DNA of 64,000 nt from Anaerolineae bacterium (GTDB lineage: Bacteria; Chloroflexota; Anaerolineae; Aggregatilineales; Phototrophicaceae): the NCBI GenBank assembly GCA_022843745.1, contig JALHNB010000012.1, positions 110,471 through 174,470 on the forward strand, given 5' to 3'. The position numbers were made by a program, and so were the translations under genes. Below, piece by piece: positions 1-8,488 of the stretch. Under the pieces are notes generated by a model that worked only from the letters and a program-made list of their open reading frames with translations, did no database searches and was not told the DNA's origin. How positions within the stretch are numbered: position 1 is the first letter of the stretch; each line of letters opens with the position of its first letter.

Positions 1-393
1 AAATTCATTGACTGCCAGGATACCAGGATAGTAGTCACTCACATCACCGGCTGTGCCCGGTTCCGCACTTGCCAGGCAGTCGGTCAAGTTCATGAACACA
101 CCCTCGGATTTGAGCGCCATATTTTCCTGATCGATCCAGTACAGGTCAGCGCCGGTATTGCCAGCGAGCTGCGTTTTTATCTGTGTGTAATAGTCGTTGG
201 GTAACGGCTCGTGGATAATCTGATATTCGCTTTGGCTGGCGTTGATCTCATCCAGAATAACCTGGAGTTCGGCAGATTCGTCTACGCCGGCCCAGGTGGA
301 CATACGAATTACGACTGGCTCCTGCGCTGTAACAGGTACAATAGCCAGGACGACCATTAAAACGATTAACAGGTACAGTAAAGTTCGCTTCAT
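1..393 (-). CDS. Extracellular sugar-binding protein of an ABC importer (5' part; runs off the window)
   Basis: The reading frame stays open from an ATG at 391-393 leftward to base 1, giving the first 131 residues. It begins MKRTLLYLLIVLMVV and has an AQE signal-peptidase-like site near residue 24. The mature part (VIRMSTWAGVDES, then an ILDEIN helix, NTGADLYWIDQEN and LKSEGVFMNLTD) is typical of family 1 solute-binding proteins, where the D-YW segment precedes the first hinge. The likely role is capture of a sugar outside the membrane for an ABC importer. No permease or ATPase lies beside it inside the window; partners, if any, are to the left. A second protein of the same class is at 61559-62836. 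The start has a GAGGAG-type sequence just upstream. The C-terminal two thirds are unseen. Confidence 0.85.
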   Translation of the reverse strand, partial: MKRTLLYLLIVLMVVLAIVPVTAQEPVVIRMSTWAGVDESAELQVILDEINASQSEYQIIHEPLPNDYYTQIKTQLAGNTGADLYWIDQENMALKSEGVFMNLTDCLASAEPGTAGDVSDYYPGILAVNEF

Positions 394-1306
394 TTTTCTA
401 CTCCTCATTAAACCTCTATCATGTGAATTGGTCTGAAGCATTTTTTACGGTGCGTTTCTCCTTTCCGTATCTAGATTTGATTTCGTAGATGCACGTTGGA
501 TTAAATGCACAGAAACAATGACTTCAGCAGTCTGCGCATCGGGATCATTGAGGGAAATCATCCTACAATGAGATAGCATATCGAGGATTTGTATTTCAAT
601 ACAGGTAATTTAGGGGGAAAAATATTGCCTTTGTGACCCTTGCTTTAAAGCGAATTACTCCCTAAGCTTCTACGATCAGGGGATTTGATTACTGTCTTGC
701 CCTTCAAATCCGTAGGGTAGAGTCACAAACTCCTTCCTGGCAGTACCGCACCGACTCACTTTCTCTAACGCCAGAACAGCACGCTTATCTGCTTATAATT
801 ACAGTGTCTCGCAGCCTCACATTCCATGCCTGACCATCGCCCGATCCCCTTTGAGCAAAACGTGACCCAACCTCTTCTTCCCGATCCCCCTGCCCAGTCC
901 ACAGGACATCCATCATCACTATCAGCCCAGTTTTTTTAGAGCGCGATTTCCGGAAATCGAATTTCAAGTAACACGATTACCCAGTCTCTTCGTGCGAAGC
1001 CCCGCTAAGCGCATTTGCAGCCAACGCTTCCCGATTTATACGATCTGTATTTCATCATCAGTGTTCAATGCAAATGCTTTTCACTGAGTAAAGGACTGTG
1101 GTAAACGCGGACGCTATAGGTGGAGCGACAGTGAGGAGTAAGCTTTCGCGATAGAGGGTTTATTAGCCGTTATGGAGTGGCAGGAGGGCGTTTTTCGTGT
1201 GTGGTTTTCCCATCTCAATTACATTGAGAAGTGCTATTTGCCTAGGTAATTAGTTGCCCCAAATAGTATGCACTCATGACCCTTATAGCAACTCAAATAA
1301 AAGAGA
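394..1306. other. Gene-poor stretch
   Basis: No reading frame here has a ribosome binding site together with a recognisable protein. Short open frames such as 785-967 on the minus strand look random in composition. The first part must hold the promoter of the leftward binding-protein gene that starts at 393. I see no strong hexamers, repeat array or RNA gene. Confidence 0.5.
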
Positions 1307-1322
1307 CAGTGCTACGGCACTG
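1294..1322 (-). terminator. Rho-independent terminator for the leftward SH3b protein gene
   Basis: A perfect 6-bp stem (CAGTGC 1307-1312, GCACTG 1317-1322) closes a 4-base loop. Read on the minus strand it is followed by TCTCTTTTATTT. It sits 28 bases after the stop codon of the gene at 1351-2664. Confidence 0.65.
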
Positions 1323-1350
1323 CCCCTTCACTAATGATTGATACCTGTGC

Positions 1351-2664
1351 CTAAGACGCAGGAGTAATTGTGGGTGTCAGCGTTAACGTTGGCGTTAACG
1401 TCGCCGCCACGACTGTAGGTGGAACAGGTGTCAGCGTTAACGTCGCCGCCACGACTGTGGGTGGAACAGGTGTCAGCGTTAATGTTGCTGCGGGTGGCGC
1501 AACAGGCGTATTCGTCGGAACTTGTGGAACGGGAGTCACAGTGACGACTGAAGCTGCCGGGGTAGATGTTGGCCCTGGTGTGGTCGTAATCACGACTGGC
1601 GGTATCACCACGATCACAGGGAAACCAGGAGTCGGAGATGCAACCGGTAACGGGGGCGGCGCAACGACAGGTAACTGTGAACAGGGTCCTGTAACTGCGA
1701 CAACACGGGCAGCGACCCATCCCTCTATGAACTCATTTTGAGCGACGAACCATTGACCATCCTGGCTTTGTCCAGTGACTTGAATGGCCTGACGCGCTGG
1801 CAGCAGTGCCAATCGTGCGTAGTTCGTACCTGGGCCGCTTCGGATGTTGACATTGAACCGGCTGCTGGCCGCGCAAACACCCTCAATTACTACCGGAATA
1901 AATACGGGTGTCGGGAATGTCGCATTCTCAGGCGGAGCGGGTCCCAAGGTACAAGACCCATTGCTCAGGGTGAGCGTAATCGTGCCTGCCTCTTCAGGTA
2001 ATGCGATAATGGTCATTTCAAGAAGTTCATCCCCCGGGCCGACGCTGATACAGGCGCTATCCAGGTTACTCCGCAGCGTGGAGATGATCTGGCCTGTTCC
2101 ATCTCGAATCTCAACAAAAGCATCCAGCGTGAAAGGTGTCGCATCAATGAGCAGCGTGGTCGCAAAGAAAGGATCCGTATTGAAAACGTAAGTTTGTGCT
2201 GGCTCAGTGGCAGGAAACGTAATTACTAGAGGGGTATCCAGTTGCAAAACAACGAGGGGAGTGGCTGGACGGCTCTCCAGACTCAATAGGAAATCGCCGG
2301 GCTGTCCGCCCACGACAATGAAATGCGGCCCGCTCGCCTGTAATCGAAAGATGATTTGTGCGGCTGTGCTGAGCGGAGTGGACAGCACATTATCATTGAT
2401 AGCTAAAATTTGATCTCCGGGGCCAATGAGTGCTAAGGTCGGATCGGCACCTGGCGAAATACCAACCGCGCGGATAGTGACCAAATCACCTGCATTCCCG
2501 TTGAAAGTGTAATTGGCTGTAATATCAGCCGTCACGATTGTATTCATAACCGTAGTGCCATATTCAAGCATAATAATCTCTTGAGCGCTGATGATAGTGA
2601 CGGAGAACGCGCAAAAAATCACTAAAAACACCAACAATAACCGGAGAGAGACATGACGAACCAT
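1351..2664 (-). CDS. Secreted protein with beta-sandwich repeats, SH3b domain and Thr/Pro-rich tail
   Basis: The 437-residue product starts with a signal peptide (MVRHVSLRLLLVFLVIF, cleavage near AQE at about 28). Residues 45-120 (NYTFNGNAGDLVTI, then FRLQASGPHFIVVGG) resemble a PPC-like extracellular beta-sandwich, with a second similar unit at about 140-245. Residues 262-330 form a bacterial SH3b domain with the diagnostic NIRSGPGTNYARL stretch and the GWVAARVV end. The last 100 residues are low-complexity Thr/Pro/Val, a wall-spanning or linker type common in Chloroflexota exported proteins. The tail includes a perfect 14-residue duplication. The role is probably cell-surface or wall binding; no enzyme motif is seen. 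The gene stands alone with its own terminator downstream. Confidence 0.8.
   Translation of the reverse strand: MVRHVSLRLLLVFLVIFCAFSVTIISAQEIIMLEYGTTVMNTIVTADITANYTFNGNAGDLVTIRAVGISPGADPTLALIGPGDQILAINDNVLSTPLSTAAQIIFRLQASGPHFIVVGGQPGDFLLSLESRPATPLVVLQLDTPLVITFPATEPAQTYVFNTDPFFATTLLIDATPFTLDAFVEIRDGTGQIISTLRSNLDSACISVGPGDELLEMTIIALPEEAGTITLTLSNGSCTLGPAPPENATFPTPVFIPVVIEGVCAASSRFNVNIRSGPGTNYARLALLPARQAIQVTGQSQDGQWFVAQNEFIEGWVAARVVAVTGPCSQLPVVAPPPLPVASPTPGFPVIVVIPPVVITTTPGPTSTPAASVVTVTPVPQVPTNTPVAPPAATLTLTPVPPTVVAATLTLTPVPPTVVAATLTPTLTLTPTITPAS
1388..1471 (-). repeat. Two tandem 42-bp units coding a 14-residue Thr/Pro repeat
   Basis: Two adjacent 42-bp units (1388-1429 and 1430-1471) are almost identical, and a decayed third unit follows. 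On the minus strand each codes TLTLTPVPPTVVAA in the tail of the SH3b protein. The long open frames seen on the plus strand here are by-products of this repeat. Confidence 0.8.
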
Positions 2665-3079
2665 ATCGGTATACTCCTAACTTGCTTATCCAATGGGCAC
2701 GGGTGTGAGCAACATATCATTTATTGATACAGATGTTTGGCGAGTAGACGATGAAGTAATCGGTGCCAAGCGGCAGCGTGCTAAGTGACCTGCCCTACGC
2801 AGCAGATGAATATGTAATTTCTGCCACTAGTTTGCTTCGATGGTGTCAGATGGGGTCTGTGCAAACATCGTTGACTCATATCCCGTTTCTTGAAGTCTAT
2901 AATAAAAGGTGTCATTTGATATGAGCCACAAGGGGGTACTCAACGTAGGAGATAAGGTATGGTGATGAAGTGCGCATGTGCGTGGAGTCTGTGTTTCACC
3001 AGAGTTAGCGCAGACAACTGCTCGACAAAAAAGCGACCTCATAGAGATCGCTTTCACTTTCGACATCAGCCACCTGCTG
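2665..3079. other. Intergenic region without a gene
   Basis: This 415-bp gap lies between two leftward genes. It should hold the promoter of the SH3b gene (start 2664) in its left part and holds the terminator of the cupredoxin gene at its right end. A 79-codon minus-strand frame at 2827-3066 has no ribosome site and overlaps the terminator, so I do not call it. Confidence 0.5.
3027..3052 (-). terminator. Rho-independent terminator for the leftward cupredoxin gene
   Basis: AGCGACCT (3032-3039) pairs with AGATCGCT (3045-3052) with one wobble pair and a 5-base loop. On the minus strand the stem runs straight into six T residues (3027-3032). It lies 28 bases beyond the stop codon. Confidence 0.75.
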
Positions 3080-3961
3080 CTAACTGACAGTAATCACCTG
3101 GAACATGCCGAGTTCAACATGGCTGTGACCGCTGGCGAAGTCCGGCAGAAAACACACTACCGCATAGGTTCCCGGTGGTATGTTAACTGGCACCAGCGCT
3201 TCCTGTCCGGGACTCATCGGCAGCCATAAGAATGCAGGCGGCCCGCCCTCTTCTGCCATAGCTGCCTCGGTGGCCTCTGCGGTTGCTTCTGATGCGGGTT
3301 CTGCTGCTTCTGCGGTAGCTTCCGCTGGCGGCCCTTGAGCTTCGGCCAAAATACCTTGCTGAATCTCGGCGATAGACATATCGGGATCGACTTCCATAAT
3401 TGCGACCTCATGCCACTGCTCACCGATATTACGCACTAGCCAGGTCTGTTCGCCTGCTGGCACAGTCAAAGGAATAGCGAAGGCAAAATCCACGAGTGAG
3501 ACGGTCATATCCGCTTCTGGCAATTCAGTCTCTACATCGGCGCTTCCAGTGACTGCGAATTGACCGATCTGCGGAGGGCCATCGCCAAAATTAAGCAGAA
3601 GATGCGTTCCCGGCTCAAGCGCATAAGTGATCTCCGATGTGCTCATCGGCATCGTCATCGTGGAACCGAGCAGCGTAACAAGCGCGATGGCAGCTTCCTC
3701 ACCTTCTTGAAGGGCTGTCATGAAATCCTCGATGGCAACCTCCGCATTCAGACGTGCGAAAATCGGCGTAAGCGGCGCTTCTGTCTCGTTCGCAAAGGAG
3801 ATCGTCGTTATGCCACTCTCGACGGTTTCTGGTATTGTGAAGCCGTCAGCAGTCAAAGTAACGGCTAAACCAGACTCTACTCCCTCCTGCGCTAGGACAG
3901 GGAATACTGCGAAAAGTAAAATCAACAGCAGCAAAGCTATCGGAAAAGTTGATTTTCTCAT
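3080..3961 (-). CDS. Exported two-domain cupredoxin-like protein
   Basis: I start the 293-residue protein at the ATG at 3961, which has AAGGAG eight bases upstream, rather than at a TTG six bases earlier. A signal peptide (RKSTFPIALLLLILL, cleavage after LAQ) is followed by two beta-sandwich units. Unit 1 (about 25-140) has the cupredoxin outline but no Cys, His or Met ligands. Unit 2 (about 148-293) has His in QWHEVAIM, Cys in YAVVCFLPD and then HSHVELGM, the His-Cys-His-Met order of type 1 copper sites. An Ala/Glu/Thr/Pro linker of about 35 residues is inserted between the first His and the rest. It probably binds copper and carries electrons outside the membrane. No redox partner is adjacent. 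Confidence 0.75.
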   Translation of the reverse strand: MRKSTFPIALLLLILLFAVFPVLAQEGVESGLAVTLTADGFTIPETVESGITTISFANETEAPLTPIFARLNAEVAIEDFMTALQEGEEAAIALVTLLGSTMTMPMSTSEITYALEPGTHLLLNFGDGPPQIGQFAVTGSADVETELPEADMTVSLVDFAFAIPLTVPAGEQTWLVRNIGEQWHEVAIMEVDPDMSIAEIQQGILAEAQGPPAEATAEAAEPASEATAEATEAAMAEEGGPPAFLWLPMSPGQEALVPVNIPPGTYAVVCFLPDFASGHSHVELGMFQVITVS

Positions 3962-4365
3962 GAACAAATCTCCTTAATTTGTATAAATGGATAAACACCA
4001 ATAGAGAGCGACAAGCTTTCATCTGGAACGGTTAACGCCAGATAAAAGTAATGAAAATTTTAGGGTGGACGTTATGGTGAAACATGGGTCATATGGGCGA
4101 TTCTCAGATAGGTAGCTATCCGCGCGTTAACGGCCTGAAACCTGCGAAGCGCCATAGCTTTAGCGCTGACAACGCGGCAAGTTTCCACTTCGAAACCTAT
4201 CCTCTGATTTCAATCTCGCAGCGGTGGATTAGCATTCTTTACAGAAAATTCATAAACATCCTCTCTAAGATTTATTATAATGTTACGTACAACCTTACGT
4301 CAGTCGGGGGAATGAGGTAATGGTCTATCAAAGCTTGTAGACACTGGTAAATGAGGGAATGACTG
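3962..4365. other. Divergent intergenic region
   Basis: This 404-bp gap separates the leftward cupredoxin gene from the rightward FHA gene and must carry both promoters. A rightward candidate is listed separately at 4253-4281. A 78-codon plus-strand frame at 4084-4320 has unremarkable composition and no clear ribosome site, so it is not called. Confidence 0.5.
4253..4281 (+). promoter_or_regulatory. Candidate sigma-70 promoter for the FHA gene
   Basis: A perfect TATAAT (4276-4281) is preceded by TAAACA (4253-4258) at 17 bases, matching four of six -35 positions. Two TTACGT hexamers lie just downstream, near the expected start of transcription. The leader to the ATG at 4366 would be about 78 bases. 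Confidence 0.4.
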
Positions 4366-4842
4366 ATGAAAGCTTGTGGATACTGTGGAGAAGATAACCG
4401 AGAAGGTTCGCTGGTTTGCCGATCTTGCGGGAAATTATTGCGCCAAACGCTGTCAGTCATCCATGTCCTCCATGAAATCAAGAATAAGCCGCAGCTTCCG
4501 CCTCCCCCTACCCGGCCAGAACTGACGCTGATGATACTCATCAGCCAGGGTGTGAAACCTCTCACCCTTCCCTATGGAGAGCGTGTGACATTGGGCAGGT
4601 TTGACCCTGAAAGCCAACTCAATCATATTGATTTAGACCTTTTTGATGCCCTAAAGTCGGGTGTTTCGCGTATCCATGCTGCGATTGAATACATGCCAGA
4701 AGGACCCACTCTGACGGATTTGAAAAGTACGAATGGGACTTATTTCAATGGAGAGCGACTGGAGACACACGAAACGCAGATATTACGTTATGGCGATGAA
4801 GTCCGCTTGGGTAAATTAGTGATGTATATTTATACACAATAA
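4366..4842 (+). CDS. Zinc-ribbon / FHA-domain protein
   Basis: The 158-residue protein opens with a zinc ribbon (CGYCGEDN at 4-11 and CRSCGK at 18-23, two CxxC pairs). A short Pro-rich linker leads to an FHA domain at about 65-155. This shows the family hallmarks: GRF near the start, the SRIHAAIE segment with Ser, Arg and His, STNGTYFNG, and GDEVRLGK near the end. FHA domains bind phosphothreonine peptides, so this is probably a cytoplasmic adaptor reading the output of a Ser/Thr kinase. No kinase gene is beside it. It has no membrane segment. The gene is followed by the GNAT gene on the same strand after about 100 bases. Confidence 0.85.
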   Translation: MKACGYCGEDNREGSLVCRSCGKLLRQTLSVIHVLHEIKNKPQLPPPPTRPELTLMILISQGVKPLTLPYGERVTLGRFDPESQLNHIDLDLFDALKSGVSRIHAAIEYMPEGPTLTDLKSTNGTYFNGERLETHETQILRYGDEVRLGKLVMYIYTQ

Positions 4843-4943
4843 TGCTTACTGACTTATCCAACAGCGGGCGATAATAACTTGCATGTCTCACACGATTAAC
4901 GCTCACTCACAATTGGGTAGAGAATTAGCCAGGAGTAAGGCCG

Positions 4944-5450
4944 ATAGCGATCCAAATTGTTCACGCGCAAACCGACGATCATATCCAGCAGTTACGTGCG
5001 CTTCTCAATGAGTACCTGGATTTCAACCGCCAGATTCTCGTTGATGAAACCGACCTCGCCAACATCTCTACTTTTCGCAGCGTGATCGCAGAGATGGCTG
5101 AACTGCCCGGCATTTTCGCGCCGCCGCGAGGACGTTTTCTTATAGCACTGGATGATAACCGCGTCGTCGGCTGCGCAGCGCTCAAACCAGTCAGCGAAAG
5201 CGTTGCAGAACTCAAGCGCATGTACGTCAGGCCAGAATATCGAGGGCAGAAAATCGGCTGGCATTTAGCCACTGCCCTGCTTGATGCCGCGCGGGAGAGT
5301 GGCTATACACGCCTGACTTTGGACAGCTACCGCAGCCTCACCAAATCCCATGCCCTCTATCAGAGTCTAGGCTTCAGCATCATTCCGCCGCCCGATGATA
5401 TTCCTGAATGGGCAAAAGAAAACATGATTTTCATGGCGCTCAATCTGTAA
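4944..5450 (+). CDS. GNAT-family N-acetyltransferase with a non-canonical start
   Basis: The GNAT core is clear: FLIALDDNRVVGCAAL (beta strands), ELKRMYVRPEYRGQKIG (acetyl-CoA pyrophosphate loop, RGQKIG), and a YQSLGF end. It transfers an acetyl group from acetyl-CoA to an unknown small amine or peptide. A GTG at 5082 is the first usual start, but it would remove the N-terminal helices. Upstream codons read LRALLNEYLDFNRQIL and then ISTFRSVIAEMAEL, which is typical GNAT sequence, back to a stop at 4926. That stretch contains no ATG, GTG or TTG. AGGAG at 4931-4935 lies eight bases before an ATA at 4944, with ATC at 4950 and ATT at 4956 also possible. I place the start at ATA 4944 (168 residues); the exact codon is uncertain. 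Confidence 0.75.
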   Translation: MAIQIVHAQTDDHIQQLRALLNEYLDFNRQILVDETDLANISTFRSVIAEMAELPGIFAPPRGRFLIALDDNRVVGCAALKPVSESVAELKRMYVRPEYRGQKIGWHLATALLDAARESGYTRLTLDSYRSLTKSHALYQSLGFSIIPPPDDIPEWAKENMIFMALNL

Positions 5451-5550
5451 AACATATAGTCTACGCTTCTGGATTTGCAACGTGCGTCTAATCGGCTATA
5501 ACTAAGCGGAAATCCTGCTTTGAACCCCACTATATAGAGAGCAATTATTG

Positions 5551-6333
5551 ATGAATGCCTATCTTGAAAATCTTTTTGGCCTGAGTGGTCTCGTCGCCGT
5601 CGTGACAGGCGCGGCTTCCGGGATTGGCCTGGGAATTGCCGAAGGTTACGCCAGAGCTGGCGCACAGGTTGCCCTGCTCGATGTTAACGCCGAGCGATTG
5701 GAAGAAGCGGTCTTGCAAATCCGCGCCGAGGGCTACGATGCAGCGCCTTTCGTCTGTGATATTTCCAAAGCGGAGGATGTCCGTTCCACGATAGCGGCGG
5801 TCATCGAACGATTCGGCAAAATCGACATCCTGGTCAACAATGCGGGTATCGGGATGCGTTCCCCCGCCGAGTCGATGACCGATGAGCAGTGGCTGACAGT
5901 GCTGAGTATAAATCTCACAGGCGCATTTTTTATGTGTCGCGAGGTCGGCAGCCACATGATCGCCCGCCAGATTCAGGGTCGAGTGATTAATATGGCTTCC
6001 ATCACGGCGGTTGTCGGTGTCGAAACCGGAAACGCCAACTACGCGGCAACCAAAGGCGGCATCGTCGCTATGACACGCTCGCTTGCGCTGGAATGGGCAA
6101 AACATGGCATTCTCGTCAACGCCATCGCGCCCAGCCACACGCGCACCCCGTTGATCGAAGCCCTGATGGAACGCCAACCCGAAACGCGGCGTTATTTTGA
6201 GAATAATATCCCCCTGGGGCGGCTGGGCGAAGTTCAGGACATCGTAGGCGCTGCCATATTCCTGGCATCAAGCGCTTCCGCTTTTGTCACCGGGCAGCTT
6301 TTACTTGTGGATGGTGGACATACTGCACGTTGA
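5551..6333 (+). CDS. Short-chain dehydrogenase/reductase (SDR)
   Basis: This 260-residue protein has the classical SDR length and motifs: TGAASGIG at 19-26 for the NAD(P) pyrophosphate, LVNNAG at about 90, the catalytic Ser in MASITAVVG, and NYAATKGG giving YxxxK. The C-terminal GRLGEVQDI, FVTGQ and VDGG are typical of the FabG/glucose-dehydrogenase-like branch. It oxidises or reduces a hydroxyl/keto group in the cytoplasm; the substrate is not evident. D42 after the second strand (LLDVN) suggests NAD over NADP. I chose ATG 5551 over TTG 5548. It lies 100 bases after the acetyltransferase gene and probably forms a separate unit. Confidence 0.9.
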   Translation: MNAYLENLFGLSGLVAVVTGAASGIGLGIAEGYARAGAQVALLDVNAERLEEAVLQIRAEGYDAAPFVCDISKAEDVRSTIAAVIERFGKIDILVNNAGIGMRSPAESMTDEQWLTVLSINLTGAFFMCREVGSHMIARQIQGRVINMASITAVVGVETGNANYAATKGGIVAMTRSLALEWAKHGILVNAIAPSHTRTPLIEALMERQPETRRYFENNIPLGRLGEVQDIVGAAIFLASSASAFVTGQLLLVDGGHTAR

Positions 6334-6626
6334 TGTCGATATAGGCTGCCCGCACAGCGCAACCTCAGCCTGATTTTTCTATAAAACCCTCCATATATCG
6401 CGTTTTTGATGCTCATCTGGCGCATAGGTCAACTCACCTATGCGCTTTATCTATCTGGCCTATCTATCGCCTGACTCTGCATCCAAATCAATCCAACCTG
6501 ATCTGTTTCCGCATATAGGTTTAATACAACAGCAAGAGACTTCTCCTGAAGCACTGAAGATTTCTCAAACTGTAAAAGTTAAGCTGCTGGGATTGGCTCG
6601 GCGGCAATGAATCAGGAGATATTAAG

Positions 6627-7649
6627 ATGAAGTCCGTTTCAAGACGTAATTTTCTCAAGGGCAGCGCTATTGCTGCTGGGACAGCCGGCTTAGTCGGTTT
6701 CCCCCAACTGTTCGGCTTCAGCCAGGTTTTCGCCCAGGGCGAAGGCGATGATCCACAGACCATCCTCAATCTGGCCGCAACCGCTGAAACATTCGCCTGC
6801 GTCCACTATTATACCGCCATCAATTCAGCGGAAGCACTGGAACTGACCGAAGAAGAAGTCAATTGGCTGAAAGCATTCCTGGACTCCGAGCTTCAGCATA
6901 AGCTGTTTCTGGAAGCCAATGGTGCAGAGGCACTGGCAACCGAGTTCTATGTCCCCGGAAACCTGTTCTCAGATCGTGCCACATTCATCGCCACTTCGAA
7001 CGCCGCTGAAAACTGGTTCGTAGCGGCCTATCTGGCAGCGACCCGCCGCTTTGCCGAACTGGGTGAACCCCTCCTGGCAGCGACAAGTGCGCAGGTGATG
7101 GGTGTCGAAGCTGAACATCAGACACTTCTGCGTTTGATGGGTGGTCTGCAACCGTCGTTCCAAGTCTTGAAAGAGCCACTCTTCTGGAACACGTCAGAGG
7201 TTGTACCCCTGTTCCAGCCCTTCCTTGATGGTAGTGGTGAAGGCTTCGTTGGTCCGGCGGCATTCCCCGGCGCAGATGAAATCGCGACTCTGGTCGGCGA
7301 TATGGGCGTAACCCCTGTCACACCGTTTATTCAGTTGAACGGCGCAGGTACGCTCGGCATGGATAACAGCACTGGCGCAGCGGTGATGATTGCTGGCGCT
7401 GAGGCGACTGAAGCCGCTTCTTCGACAGGTGCATGTACCGTCAGTGGCGATAATGCCAATGTTCGCAGTATGCCGGATATCAACGCGGAAGTCGCTGGCA
7501 GCCTGACGATGGAATCACAGGCGGCTGTTATCGGCCAGACCAATGACGCAGACGGTTTCGTGTGGTATCAGATCGACATGGGCTGGGTTCGCTCGGACGC
7601 AGTAACTGTCGCAGGTGATTGCACCGCCGTCCCAATGGTAACAATGTAA
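6627..7649 (+). CDS. Tat-exported ferritin-like protein with C-terminal SH3-like domain
   Basis: The N-terminus SRRNFLKGS (residues 5-13), followed by an Ala/Gly-rich hydrophobic stretch and an AQG site near 37, is a twin-arginine signal. Residues 45-190 resemble the ferritin-like family of desiccation-related proteins: helices with E and H in FACVHYYTAINSAE, LDSELQHKLFLE and GVEAEHQTLLR, spaced as in a di-iron four-helix bundle. Residues 265-335 (CTVSGDNANVRSMPDINAEV, then GWVRSDAV) form a small SH3b-like domain. The protein is therefore predicted to fold, perhaps with metal, before export by Tat. The gene immediately precedes tatA, tatB-like and tatC on the same strand, so it is probably the main cargo. 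AGGAG lies nine bases before the ATG. Confidence 0.85.
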   Translation: MKSVSRRNFLKGSAIAAGTAGLVGFPQLFGFSQVFAQGEGDDPQTILNLAATAETFACVHYYTAINSAEALELTEEEVNWLKAFLDSELQHKLFLEANGAEALATEFYVPGNLFSDRATFIATSNAAENWFVAAYLAATRRFAELGEPLLAATSAQVMGVEAEHQTLLRLMGGLQPSFQVLKEPLFWNTSEVVPLFQPFLDGSGEGFVGPAAFPGADEIATLVGDMGVTPVTPFIQLNGAGTLGMDNSTGAAVMIAGAEATEAASSTGACTVSGDNANVRSMPDINAEVAGSLTMESQAAVIGQTNDADGFVWYQIDMGWVRSDAVTVAGDCTAVPMVTM

Positions 7650-7651
7650 GA

Positions 7652-7689
7652 AGGTTGAGCCAGGCCCATAAACGAGCCTGAAACAACCT
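7652..7689 (+). other. Two-part stem-loop between the ferritin-like gene and tatA
   Basis: AGGTTG (7652-7657) pairs with CAACCT (7684-7689), and inside it CAGGC (7661-7665) pairs with GCCTG (7676-7680). There is no T run after it, so it is not a classical terminator. It may stabilise the upstream message or reduce read-through into the tat genes. Confidence 0.4.
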
Positions 7690-7781
7690 CAGCGAGGAAG
7701 CGCGGCCTGTTCGTTTGACGGCGGCAGGCCGTACCTCTATCAAGCATTATATTTCGAATGTGTATAAGAAGGAATCACATC

Positions 7782-7970
7782 ATGCCTTTCGGCCCAACAG
7801 AACTCATTATCATTCTCATTATCGTGCTGCTCCTCTTCGGCGTGGGGCGCGTGTCCAAAATCGGCGGCGAACTCGGCGGCGCAGTGGCAAACTTCCGCAA
7901 AGGCCTGAACGACAGCCAGAAGCCAGAAGTTCTTGACCCGCTTGATCCTCAACGTAAGGAGATTCTCTAA
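7782..7970 (+). CDS. tatA: Sec-independent protein translocase subunit TatA
   Basis: The 62-residue protein has the standard TatA plan: a short N-terminus (MPFGPTELI), one membrane helix (IIILIIVLLLF), the hinge FGVGRVSKIGGELG and an amphipathic helix GGAVANFRKGL with a short charged tail. TatA oligomers form the protein-conducting patch for folded proteins carrying RR signals. The start at ATG 7782 has GAAGGA eight bases upstream; a longer frame from 7758 adds residues unlike the family. Its neighbours are the RR-signal ferritin-like gene upstream and the tatB-like and tatC genes downstream. Confidence 0.92.
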   Translation: MPFGPTELIIILIIVLLLFGVGRVSKIGGELGGAVANFRKGLNDSQKPEVLDPLDPQRKEIL

Positions 7971-7983
7971 TATTTTCGAACGC

Positions 7984-8037
7984 CCCTTCCCTCTCCGACT
8001 CATTAGGATCATAGAGAGGGAAGCAGACCTCACCCCC
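7984..8037. repeat. Dispersed CCCTCTCC-type intergenic repeat
   Basis: CCCTCTCC is followed after about 17 bases by AGAGAGGGA and then by CTCACCCCC. This is a degenerate member of the family also seen at 32411, 35686, 37811, 52531, 58138 and 61441. It fills the tatA to tatB-like gap. Confidence 0.55.
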
Positions 8038-8104
8038 TATCTCTCTTGTCGGAGTTGAGCGTAACCGTTCACTCTGGAATACCGATCTACAAAGAAGGTT
8101 CATC

Positions 8105-8488
8105 ATGGAAATACTTGGAATTGGAACGGCGGAATTGATCGCCATTCTGCTCATTATGCTTGTCGTAGTTGGCCCAAAGCGCATGATTCGCTGGGCGTAT
8201 GTTCTTGGTCAATATGCAGCCAAACTGCGCGGCATGTGGGCAGAGGTGATGACATCGGTTCAGAAGGAATTTGACGCGGCAGGCATGGACGTAAAACTGC
8301 CAAAGGATATTCCGACGCGCCAGGGACTCACCAATCAGATGAACAAAGCATTCAGCACGATCACCAAACCGACACAGGATGTCATGAACGAAATTAAAGC
8401 CGAAATTGCAAGTGCAGAGACGGTAATTCCTGTTCCCCGAAATGCTGCCGAGACGATAGCGCCTTTTCCACGGAAAATTGAGGAATAA
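8105..8488 (+). CDS. TatB-like (TatA/B family) translocase subunit
   Basis: The 127-residue protein has an N-terminal helix (GTAELIAILLIMLVVVG) followed by GPKRMIRWAYVLGQYAAKLRG, the TatA/B hinge and amphipathic helix, and then a long hydrophilic tail. The tail length, the acidic E in GTAELI and the P-K-R hinge favour a TatB-like role, which is binding RR signal peptides together with TatC, over a second TatA. The tail (about 45-127) is rich in charged residues and has a VPVPRN segment near the end. The stop codon touches the tatC start without any gap, which suggests coupled translation. AAGG lies six bases before the ATG. Confidence 0.82.
   Translation: MEILGIGTAELIAILLIMLVVVGPKRMIRWAYVLGQYAAKLRGMWAEVMTSVQKEFDAAGMDVKLPKDIPTRQGLTNQMNKAFSTITKPTQDVMNEIKAEIASAETVIPVPRNAAETIAPFPRKIEE

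Noticed and set aside
785..967. 60-codon minus-strand frame
   Set aside because: Low information composition, no ribosome site and no family signs.
1370..1741. 123-codon plus-strand frame with Gly/Val repeats
   Set aside because: It is the antisense reading of the Thr/Pro repeats of the SH3b protein gene.
5545..6177. 210-codon minus-strand frame
   Set aside because: Shadow of the SDR gene at 5551-6333, whose cofactor and catalytic motifs are clear.
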